Positions 49,028 to 56,600 of a stretch of DNA of 64,000 nt are shown piece by piece. Under the pieces are notes generated by a model. The model worked only from the letters and a program-made list of their open reading frames with translations. It was not told the DNA's origin and did no database searches. Made by a program: the position numbers and the translations under genes. Position 1 is the first letter of the stretch, and each line of letters begins with the position of its first letter. The stretch lies in assembly GCF_010500995.1 (NCBI RefSeq), contig NZ_QVMK01000002.1, forward strand, positions 67,429 through 131,428. Direction: 5' to 3'. The stretch comes from Bacteroides sp. 224. GTDB lineage: Bacteria; Bacteroidota; Bacteroidia; Bacteroidales; Bacteroidaceae.

Positions 49028-49429
49028 ATGAGTTTGCATCGTCCAAGTATAGGGATAGCAACAGATGCTGCTCATTCGACAAAAAGATCGATTACTGAAT
49101 ACCAAGGCATAAATATTGAAACTGGAGAAAGATTGTTTTATAGAAATCTCGGAAATCAAACAGTAAATATCGGAGAATTTCTTGCGGTGATTGAAGCCGT
49201 TAAATACATAATCGAAAATGACTTCCAGCCTCGTATAATTTACACAGATAGCAAAACAGCTATGGCTTGGTATAGAAATAAAAGCACCGCTTCGAACAAG
49301 CGAAACAAAGAGTTGCAAAAAGCTGAGATATTTCTAAAAGCATTTGCTGCTGATGTGGACACCATCGAAGTCCTTCATTGGGACAACAAAAGTTGGGGCG
49401 AAACACCGGCAGATTTTGGCAACAAATAA
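49028..49429 (+). CDS. Ribonuclease H-like protein (133 aa)
   Basis: I chose ATG 49028, giving 133 residues. The RNase H acidic residues are all present: Asp in IATDAAHS, Glu in GEFLAVIEAV, Asp in IIYTDSKTAMAW and a final Asp in TPADFGNK. It degrades RNA in RNA-DNA hybrids; in phages RNase H removes primers or supports replication and mRNA turnover. Confidence 0.85.
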   Translation: MSLHRPSIGIATDAAHSTKRSITEYQGINIETGERLFYRNLGNQTVNIGEFLAVIEAVKYIIENDFQPRIIYTDSKTAMAWYRNKSTASNKRNKELQKAEIFLKAFAADVDTIEVLHWDNKSWGETPADFGNK

Positions 49430-49809
49430 AAGCTATCGACAAAAACTTCAATTGAAACAGGTAATTCTACCAAGAATCTTAATATAATATTCAGAAACCT
49501 CCTGAAGATGACATTTTTACAGATTGAGCCACCCAGGAGGCATAACTAAATTATGGTAATATTTCAACTTGACTGAGGATCAATCTTCCTCATCTGCCTT
49601 TCGTATAAGCGATGAAATAGCTTTCAATATATCAGCAAGGTCAATATTGATTGTGATTTTCATTCTGCTTACCACTAAAAGAAAAGCCAGATACAGTGCC
49701 ATCACCATATATTTCACAAAAATATGGCTTTTCTTTTAAAAAAGGCGAATAATTATCAACATTCAATCAGCCAAATATCTATTCATAGTAAATAACTGAT
49801 TGAATACAT
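49430..49809. other. Intergenic stretch with hairpins and one possible small gene
   Basis: CCTCCTG near 49500 and CAGGAGG near 49533 pair across about 30 bases, and AAAAGAAAAGCCA with TGGCTTTTCTTTT (49677-49737) form a larger stem suited to a bidirectional terminator. The small minus-strand frame at 49580-49708 is listed separately. Confidence 0.45.
49580..49708 (-). CDS. Possible small membrane peptide (42 aa), antisense in the operon
   Basis: An ATG at 49708 opens a 42-codon frame with an N-terminal hydrophobic segment (MVMALYLAFLLVVSR) and an amphipathic acidic end (DLADILKAISSLIRKADEED). Minus orientation sets it apart from its neighbours. The pattern of one hydrophobic segment plus charged tail is that of type I toxin-like or holin-like peptides. 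No clear ribosome-binding site. Confidence 0.3.
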   Translation of the reverse strand: MVMALYLAFLLVVSRMKITINIDLADILKAISSLIRKADEED

Positions 49810-49880
49810 CGCGGAGTGGAGAAGAGGTATCTCGGTGTGCTCATTACTCACAGTCTCAGGTTCGAGTCCTGACTCCGCAA
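49810..49880 (+). tRNA. Initiator-like tRNA-Met (CAU)
   Basis: The acceptor stem is CGCGGAG with CTCCGCA, which leaves C1 opposite A72, the mark of bacterial initiator tRNA. The D arm is TGGAGA-AGAGGTA-TCTC, close to tRNA-fMet. The anticodon loop is CTCATTA, anticodon CAU. The T arm TCAGG-TTCGAGT-CCTGA is normal. The anticodon stem GTGTG/CTCAC has a T-T mismatch and lacks the three G-C pairs normally required in initiators, and base 37 is T. No CCA is encoded. Confidence 0.7.
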
Positions 49881-49903
49881 CAAATTAATTTAAACAGATA
49901 GTT

Positions 49904-50110
49904 ATGAATTACAACCAAAGAAGAGATAGCATCTTCAGCACTTTCAATCAAGCCAAGTTAGACTTAGAAAACTTGAACAAAGAAATAAGAGCTAACATTT
50001 CCAATAACAAAAGTCGGATTAAACAATTAAGGGAAGAAAACAAAGGCCTTTCATCTCTTAGTTTTAAAAACAAAATTTCGATAAAAATCTTTTCGAAATT
50101 CCTCGGCTAA
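49904..50110 (+). CDS. Small coiled-coil protein (68 aa)
   Basis: Between two tRNA genes. Highly charged helix (FNQAKLDLENLNKEIRANISNNKSRIKQLREENKGL) with heptad spacing, ending in a Lys-rich KIFSKFLG. No family recognised. Confidence 0.45.
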   Translation: MNYNQRRDSIFSTFNQAKLDLENLNKEIRANISNNKSRIKQLREENKGLSSLSFKNKISIKIFSKFLG

Positions 50111-50139
50111 TTTCCGGTTTCATCTTTTTATAATCCGTT

Positions 50140-50213
50140 GTCCTTATAGCTCAGCCTGGTAGAGCGGTAGATTGAAGTTCTACGTGTCAGAGGTTCAAAT
50201 CCTTTTAGGGACA
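50140..50213 (+). tRNA. tRNA-Phe (GAA)
   Basis: Acceptor GTCCTTA/TAGGGAC, D arm GCTC-AGCCTGGTA-GAGC, anticodon stem GTAGA/TCTAC with loop TTGAAGT (anticodon GAA), T arm AGAGG-TTCAAAT-CCTTT. The T stem has G-T pairs. No CCA encoded. Confidence 0.9.
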
Positions 50214-50273
50214 CAATGATGGGAGTGCCATCAGAGTTCTTTGAAATTTTTAATTAAAAAACAGATTTTATTT

Positions 50274-51098
50274 ATGAAGAAATTCATGTATCTAATTATC
50301 GCGTTATTTGCGTGTGTAACTTTTACGAGTTGTCATGGAGTCCGGCCAGATGCGGATGAAGAAACGGTGCTTATCAAAAAGCCTTGGTTTTTCGGACATG
50401 GTGGAGTTGAAGCAAAGCCTGTTCAAACCGGATTAACATGGTGTTTTTGGAGCACAAGTTCAGAAACGTTCAAAATTGTACCGGTAAAACACGAAGAAGT
50501 TCTTGACGACATTATATCAAACGAGAATACGCCGCTGGATTTTAAAAGTATAATTGTACTGAAGGTTAAAGACGGTAAGTCGCCAATACTATTGGAAAAT
50601 TATGGTGTCAATTGGTATGACAACAATATAAAAGAAACTTATACAAACTTAACTCGACATTATGTCTCCCAGTATTCTCCATTCGATTTGACAAGTAATC
50701 GGGAGGTAATCGCACATATAGACTCATGCGTAAAAAACGATATGGTTAAATATATCGCTAAATTATCCGAAGAAAAAGAATTCCCTGTTGTTGTCGAAAA
50801 CGTTATTACTGGTCGAGCGATACCTAATGATGCGCAGCTTGCTGAAATGAATAATACAGCAGCTCAAATTCAGGCTAAGCAAACACAGGAACGACGAAAA
50901 GAAATGGAAGAGGCGCGAGAACAAGCTGAACGACAGCGCGCTATTTCCGATAAAGCTTATCAAAAAGAAATGGGGCTTACCGCTGAACAATTTATTAGCT
51001 TGAAAGCGTGGGACATTATCGAAAAGAAGCAAGGCGCAAATATCGATGTTCTGTTTAATGCTGATAATGCCAATCAGATGTGGAACATTAGGCGATAA
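50274..51098 (+). CDS. SPFH/prohibitin-like lipoprotein (band-7 type)
   Basis: I chose ATG 50274 (MKKFMYLIIALFACVTF), a signal peptide with a lipobox-like TSC (residues about 18-20). The mature part has VLDDIISNENTPLDFKSIIVLKVKDGK, then a Gln/Glu/Arg-rich coiled coil (about 190-240, AEMNNTAAQIQAKQTQERRKEMEEAREQAER), as in SPFH/band-7 proteins that form membrane rings. It lies between tRNA genes. Bacteroides phages and mobile elements carry this type; its role is unknown. The longer open frame begins at 50241. Confidence 0.65.
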   Translation: MKKFMYLIIALFACVTFTSCHGVRPDADEETVLIKKPWFFGHGGVEAKPVQTGLTWCFWSTSSETFKIVPVKHEEVLDDIISNENTPLDFKSIIVLKVKDGKSPILLENYGVNWYDNNIKETYTNLTRHYVSQYSPFDLTSNREVIAHIDSCVKNDMVKYIAKLSEEKEFPVVVENVITGRAIPNDAQLAEMNNTAAQIQAKQTQERRKEMEEAREQAERQRAISDKAYQKEMGLTAEQFISLKAWDIIEKKQGANIDVLFNADNANQMWNIRR

Positions 51099-51158
51099 GG
51101 TATTCCAGACTTAAAACCTCTGGCGGTGTTTTCCCGAGCCGTAAAATTCGGGAGACAG

Positions 51159-51230
51159 GTCCTTGTAGCTCAGTGGTAGAGCAGCTGGCCGTTAACCAGC
51201 AGGTCCGTGGTTCGAATCCATGTGAGGACG
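51159..51230 (+). tRNA. tRNA-Asn (GTT)
   Basis: Acceptor GTCCTTG/TGAGGAC, D arm GCTC-AGTGGTA-GAGC, anticodon stem GCTGG/CCAGC with loop CCGTTAA (anticodon GTT), T arm CGTGG-TTCGAAT-CCATG. No CCA encoded. Confidence 0.93.
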
Positions 51231-51311
51231 CAATTTTTAATGGTAATGGATTTGTTTTATAGGGTTAGTCATTGAGACCAGGTTATTGCGAAATAGTCTG
51301 GTCTAAAATTT

Positions 51312-51384
51312 GCGGTAGTAGCTCAGTTGGTAGAGCACCGGTCTCCAAAACCGGGTGTCGGGAGTTCAAGTCTTTCCTGCCGTG
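51312..51384 (+). tRNA. tRNA-Trp (CCA)
   Basis: Acceptor GCGGTAG/CTGCCGT, D arm GCTC-AGTTGGTA-GAGC, anticodon stem CCGGT/ACCGG with loop CTCCAAA (anticodon CCA), T arm GGGAG-TTCAAGT-CTTTC with two G-T pairs. It ends four bases before the tmRNA. Confidence 0.9.
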
Positions 51385-51388
51385 CTAT

Positions 51389-51764
51389 GGGGGTGACTGA
51401 TTTTGACAGCGAATAAAAGTAAATGAATCGCCTGCGGTTGTGAATACCGCGCAACAAAAGTACAAAGCAATTAACTGGCAAAAATAAAATTAAAGCTTGG
51501 GGAAACAAGGTTTCTGCCAAAGCAGCAAACGTAATCAATATGTTTGCACAACCAGCAGTTAGATTTTCTGCTGCTGCGTAAAGCAAGTTAAATAACTTTC
51601 CAGGTGGAGTTTGAAATTTAGAAGTCTGGTGGTGGAACTCGACAAACCGTCGGCCCTTCCTTGAAAAAGGATATGTTTGCCCGTTCAGACAAAACGAGCT
51701 ATGGCGTAAGTATATTCATTGAGGATAGTTTGTTTGGACGCGGGTTTGATTCCCGCCACCTCCA
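51389..51764 (+). ncRNA. ssrA: Transfer-messenger RNA (tmRNA)
   Basis: The 5' end GGGGGTGACTGATTTTGACAG and 3' end GGACGCGGGTTTGATTCCCG followed by CCACCTCCA are the tmRNA signatures. The acceptor stem pairs GGGGGTG with CACCTCC and keeps the G3-U70 wobble needed for alanylation. The resume codon is probably Gly GGC at 51477, 88 bases from the 5' end as in Bacteroides tmRNA; the frame runs to TAA 51579-51581, 34 codons. The tag begins GKNKIK and ends RFSAAA, so the last three residues are Ala rather than the usual LAA. Pseudoknots are likely in the 51390-51470 and 51590-51740 parts. It rescues stalled ribosomes and may tag peptides for proteolysis. Confidence 0.9.
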
Positions 51765-51856
51765 CGATTTTGTTCTCATTTCATGTTGTTCATAAAACAA
51801 TCATTTTTAAATTAGACAATTTAAGCTACCCAGTTGTGAAACCCGGTAGCCTTTCT

Positions 51857-51943
51857 GGAAGTATGGGTGAATTGGTGAAATCAGCTCTTTGCTAAAGAGC
51901 CGAACGGTAAAACGTTCTGGGGGTTCGAGTCCCTCTGCTTCCG
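51857..51943 (+). tRNA. tRNA-Ser (GCT)
   Basis: Acceptor GGAAGTA/TGCTTCC, anticodon stem-loop GCTCT-TTGCTAA-AGAGC (anticodon GCT), a long variable arm (GAACGGTAAAACGTTC) as in class II serine tRNA, and T arm GGGGG-TTCGAGT-CCCTC. No CCA encoded. Confidence 0.92.
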
Positions 51944-51964
51944 CGATAAACTAAATACAACGTT

Positions 51965-52168
51965 ATGATAGAAGAAATTACATCTAAAGAGCAGTACGAC
52001 CATGTTCGCTCAAAATTAGACGATTTAATTGCCGAGGCAACTAAAAAAGGATTATTAGAGCCTGAAATGGACAATGAGTATACTCAAAAAATAGGGTGTT
52101 TGAGTATTGCACTTGCAAAATATGAAGACAACATTTATCAATCAAATAAAACCGAAGGGGCGCGATAA
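51965..52168 (+). CDS. Small acidic helical protein (67 aa)
   Basis: Twenty bases after tRNA-Ser. Short helical protein (YDHVRSKLDDLIAEATKKGLLEPEMDNEYTQKIG) of the type found in Bacteroides mobile elements next to regulators, similar to the small HigA-like N-terminal halves. Function unknown. Confidence 0.55.
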   Translation: MIEEITSKEQYDHVRSKLDDLIAEATKKGLLEPEMDNEYTQKIGCLSIALAKYEDNIYQSNKTEGAR

Positions 52169-52286
52169 CTTCAAGCTTGTGTTTTAGGGGGTGTAAGAGA
52201 CTTAGGTTTCTTGCACCTTTTTTCATTTCTGGTGGTCTATACTCTGTGATTTGCAATTGAATATACAACAAAACAAGAAAACGTTT

Positions 52287-52294
52287 TATCTTTG
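52287..52294 (+). promoter_or_regulatory. Possible -7 box for the last prophage gene
   Basis: TATCTTTG at 52287-52294 fits TAnnTTTG, 27 bases before the 52321 start. No TTTG lies at the expected 19-20-base distance, so the match is half. Confidence 0.35.
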
Positions 52295-52320
52295 CAATAT
52301 AACAATTAAAATTATTAAAT

Positions 52321-52566
52321 ATGACTGATTTAGAGCTCAAAGATATTATAGAAAAATCGAAAGATTATCTTCCGGACCCTAAAGCGCAAGCAAAGCCAGG
52401 TAAGTCAAATATATATCGAGTTCCCCGTATTCCTTCAATTGATATAGTGACCGTGCCACCAAAAGAAACAGCGGAGCAAGCCGGGTATTATGAAGTTGAA
52501 TTTGAATTAAAACAAACTGGGAGAAACCGGTTTGAGTGGGAATACAAGAGATTCATCCAGTATTAA
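52321..52566 (+). CDS. Unrecognised small protein (81 aa), last gene of the prophage
   Basis: Basic and strand-rich (YYEVEFELKQTGRNRFEWEYKRFIQY), with a short disordered N-terminus. No family recognised. It is the last plus-strand gene before the prophage-chromosome boundary. Confidence 0.5.
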   Translation: MTDLELKDIIEKSKDYLPDPKAQAKPGKSNIYRVPRIPSIDIVTVPPKETAEQAGYYEVEFELKQTGRNRFEWEYKRFIQY

Positions 52567-52908
52567 AAATGCACCTATGGTATTTTTGTTTAGAGAAAAT
52601 CTTTCGGTTTAGTAGTAGAGTGTGCTATATTTGTATAGTGTACATTGGGTGAAAATTATGGTTAAACTGAATTTATTGTTGAAAATTGCGAATTGGACTA
52701 TATAATAGGACAATACAATGATTTGTGAATTTGAGATTTTAGTAATACATTTGTAGAACAGAAACAGGAAGAGTTTTATGTAATAGTGTGCGAAAAGTGT
52801 ACATTGAATCATGCTCTTAAATATATAACTACCTGACAATCAACAAGGTAGATTGCTTAACAAATGGTGTCCTGGTGGCACCACACTTTAAGAGTAGCAA
52901 AACGAAGC

Positions 52909-52947
52909 AAATCCCTGAAACATAGACAGTTTCAGGGATTTTTCTTT
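52909..52947 (+). terminator. Rho-independent terminator
   Basis: AAATCCCTGAAAC (52909-52921) and GTTTCAGGGATTT (52929-52941) pair perfectly with a seven-base loop and are followed by TTCTTTTTA. Hairpins of this form, close to the sequence AAAACGAAGCAAAT, are frequent in Bacteroides and often lie near attachment sites. Confidence 0.75.
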
Positions 52948-53174
52948 TTAAGACCACCCCTCTGAAAACGCATAAAATGGCAGTTTATAGAATATTTCTC
53001 TTTGCTTATTCATATGCTTTTTTTTTCGGGCCAAAAAAAGCAAACGAAATGGCATTTAATGTGCTGATTTGCTGATTTTTGCATAATCATTGTGCGCTAT
53101 GTGATGGCGCAAAAAAGTGATGAAGTCAGGAAATAATGGTGTATTCGCCTAAGGATGGTATTTCAAAATAAAAA

Positions 53175-53205
53175 TGACCCCACTTATCAGGATACTTAGG
53201 GGTCA
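53175..53205. repeat. Inverted repeat TGACCCC/GGGGTCA
   Basis: TGACCCC (53175-53181) and GGGGTCA (53199-53205) form a stem with a 17-base loop, and a further direct copy of GGGGTCA lies at 53248-53254. Possibly part of a regulatory or attachment region. Confidence 0.4.
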
Positions 53206-53456
53206 ATATTAAATAATTTTTAGGAGTCAAACCTGTTTTGGGTTAAGGGGTCAACACACATTGGGTTTTCCAATCTTTTATCATCAAAAAAATGTGTGCT
53301 AAGATAGCAAAAACCGTATCCAAGGCCGCAAATGGAACAAATAATACCCCAAGGGCAACTCGTTTTTTAATTATATGCGCAAAAAAAACAAGACAAATGG
53401 AGAGATAATAAAAAATGGGCAGCTTAAAAGAAGAAAGAAGAGAAATCTTCAAAAAT

Positions 53457-53497
53457 AAAGAGGATGTGGCAAATTCTTAGTTTTGACACACCCTCTT
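53457..53497 (-). terminator. Bidirectional terminator at the end of the host operon
   Basis: AAAGAGGATGTGGCA and TGACACACCCTCTTT pair imperfectly and are flanked by T-rich runs on both strands. It lies about 105 bases beyond the stop of the 1632-residue gene. Confidence 0.6.
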
Positions 53498-53601
53498 TTT
53501 CACTTTAGTGTCCACCCAAACACCCTTACCAATACAACAATTCAAGTAGGAGCCCCCCCCATTGCCTTCTCCTACCCCTTCTATTTTCAACAACTTCTAA
53601 A

Positions 53602-56600
53602 TCAAAACTCCCAATTCAGCGACATTCCTATACTTTTCGATCCGGGAATATTAAAGTAATCTAATCCGAAGCCATTGGAAGCACCTGTTAGGTTCGTTTC
53701 CGGATCTACTCCCTTATATTTGCTGAATAATAATATATTGGTGGCAAATATAGACAGTTTTAATTGAGTATTTCGCTGGAATAGTTTTAACGGGATACGA
53801 TAGCCCAGCGATATTTCCCGGAGTTTGATATAGCTTGCATCTTCAATACCGTCTTCTCCTACTCCATATTCTCCGTAACGTGTCCAACGGTTTTGGTTTA
53901 TGTAATCTCCATTGAAGTTTACGGGGATGTCGTTCACACTTCCATCATAAAGTGAAACACCGGGGAATACATATCCGGTAGTATTTCGATGATCGGCTGA
54001 ATATTGTGATGTTCCATAATAATTCATTGTATTCCGGGTTCCATTCCACATCTTTCCGCCTTTCTTATAATCTAATGAAAGGGATAATGAGAAATTACGG
54101 TACTCTAAAGAATGAATCCAACTCAATTGCCAATCCGGATTGGGGTTACCTAACACCTGCGGATTATAATCTACTATGGGGAAACCATTTGGTCCAATAA
54201 TCATATTTCCTTGTTCATCTCGCAGGTAAGCTGTGCCATATAATACTCCAAGCGGTTGTCCTTCAATGGCATACGCACCTACAGCATTATTGACACCAGC
54301 CAACATCAGTTTTCGTCCTCCTAAATCGGTTACACGACTCCGTTCGCGAGAGAATATGATTTCTGTATTCCAGGAGAATTTCCGTCTCCGCATCAGCCAG
54401 GCACTGAGTTCAAGTTCAAACCCATGAGTTTTGAACCTGCCACAGTTTTCTAATTCAAGGAAATAGCTGACAGTTTGTGTGGGCAGCAATTGATCTTTTC
54501 CTCTTTTCCAATAGAAAGAGGGCGATAGCGTCAACCGATGATTCAGCAAACCGATACTTGCACCTACTTCATAATGAGTGATGGTTTCCGGTTTTAGACT
54601 TTCCTGCTTTATCTCTCTACTTTCAAAGTGACTGGCACCATCATTCAAATTATAAATAGTCGAATTAAAGTAAGTGGGGTCCATATACAGAGGAATCTCT
54701 TTATCCGCACGAGAAACATTGGCACGCAATCTAAGCTCTGAGAATGTATCATTTTGAATAATCCTATTCAGATTTATATTTAAACCTACCGATGGAGCAG
54801 ATAGGAAAATATGATTGATTGAGCTCCACTCTCCACGCATGGCTGCTTCCAATGTTACTATTTGTTCATACCCCACACTTACTTTACCAAAAGCTGCATT
54901 GGAATAACGTTTATATAATCTTTCAAAAGAAATATCTGTTACCCCCTCTTGACTCGGATAATACTGAGATGTATAACTATCTAATCGATCAATGGTTCGT
55001 TTCGAACGGTTATATTCATAACCAAGCATCGTATTTATCCAAACTCTATCCCAAGATTTTCGTAACTCCGCATAAAGCTTAGATTGTATAGACTTGAATT
55101 CTTCTTCTCGCTTCATTGTCTGCCCCGGAGCTCTATAAACAGAAGCTTCGTTTAAAGATGAAGAAGCTTCTCCCGACAGATAATCAGCACTCAACAGATA
55201 GTTCAGAGATAACATTTCAGTGGGTTTATATTTCAGGTTGAAGCTTCCGGTAAACCTGTCTGCCTCATCGCTGAACGCATTATTCTTCACCGACCAGTAC
55301 GGATTATCCGCAGCAGATCCTGCCGAACGCTGACTGCCATCATCCAAAGTCCACTCCCTATTATCGAAGGTGGGAGGAGTAAGCAGGATTCCCCGCATAA
55401 CACTGGACAAATTGTATCCTCGTTGCAAGCGATTACCCTCCGTCTTTTTATACTTCAAATCCACATCAAAGCTGATCTTCTTTATTGCATCGGCACCTAT
55501 CCTCAGCCCCATAGAGTTTGCGCTGAATTTAGACTTAGGTATAAACCCTTGCTGAGTAATATTACCTACCTTGAAATTATAGTAATAGTTCCCTTCCCTT
55601 CCCGAAAACGACAGGTGGTTTTTAAGAGAATACCCCGTTTCAAGAATATCATACGCATCGTAGGTTGGAGCATTGACAGATTGTACATCGGGACCCCAGG
55701 CAAACGGTTCATCTTCTGTGTTCCAAAGCGGAGTTCCATTCCAAGGACGACCTTGCGCATATTCCCGTTGCAATTCAGGTAGTTTGTTTGGCGTATCAAC
55801 CGTGAAAGAAGAAGACCAAGTGATGGATTGATTTTTATAAGCAGGTTTCTTGGTTGTTACCAACAGCACTCCATTCGTGGCTCTTGAACCGTATATAGTG
55901 GTAGCAGAAGCATCTTTCAACACAGTTACATCATTGATATCATTCGCGTTCATTTGCGAAAGCGCACTATATTCAACAGGTACTCCGTCTACAACGACCA
56001 ATGGTTCATTATTATCCATGATTGAACTACCGCCTCTGATACGAACTCTGGAGGCATCTCCCGGTTCTCCTGCTGTTTGCGCAATCTGCAAACCGGGTAC
56101 TCTTCCTTGAAGGTGCAATGAAGGTGACACTTGAATTCTCGTACCTGATACAGTTGAACACGAAGCAACGAAACCCACTGCATTTCTTCGAATTACTCCA
56201 CTCGAAACCACGACTTCTTCCAATACAGATGCTTCTTCTGCCAATTGAATATTCGGCGTAGTCACATTTGTTGGCGAGGGAGAGGAAGAACGTTTTTTTG
56301 ACGAATATGATTTACCGCTACTACGCTTATAACTGCCCGCACTAACCGGTTCTACCTGTTTAGGTGTCCTCACCTCTTCGTCCACAGCCAGGAAAGAGGT
56401 ATATTGAGTAAGCAGATTATATTTCAACCCTAGATTGGTTACATACTCTATTTGTCTTGGGCTTCGTTGATGACGGCCATACATATCACTCCAACCGTTG
56501 GTATCTCCTTCATAATATTGGGCATAATCATCGAAGTAACGTATTTGGTTACGTGCCCAAAGATAGCGCAATGCCCGATTATTTTCCTGACGAGCCTTAG

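Larger units (their letters stand above)
52567..53601. other. Intergenic boundary between prophage and chromosome
   Basis: About 1 kb without a convincing gene. It has a terminator at 52909-52947, short repeats of the GGGGTCA word around 53175-53260, and a bidirectional terminator at 53457-53497. The 69-codon minus-strand frame at 53243-53452 is hydrophobic (FYYLSICLVFFAHII context) but has no clear start signal. The att site of the prophage probably lies in 52.6-53.5 kb; with no left end in view the core sequence cannot be identified. Confidence 0.5.

Noticed and set aside
48014..49429. Retron or reverse-transcriptase element near the RNase H gene
   Set aside because: No YxDD-type polymerase or msr/msd-like structure was found; RNase H stands alone.
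51323..51586. 87-codon minus-strand frame
   Set aside because: It is antisense to tRNA-Trp and the tmRNA; both RNA genes are well supported.
53243..53452. 69-codon hydrophobic minus-strand frame
   Set aside because: No start signal and no resemblance; kept only as a remark in the boundary entry.
55423..55782. 119-codon plus-strand frame
   Set aside because: Antisense to the receptor barrel of the 1632-residue gene.
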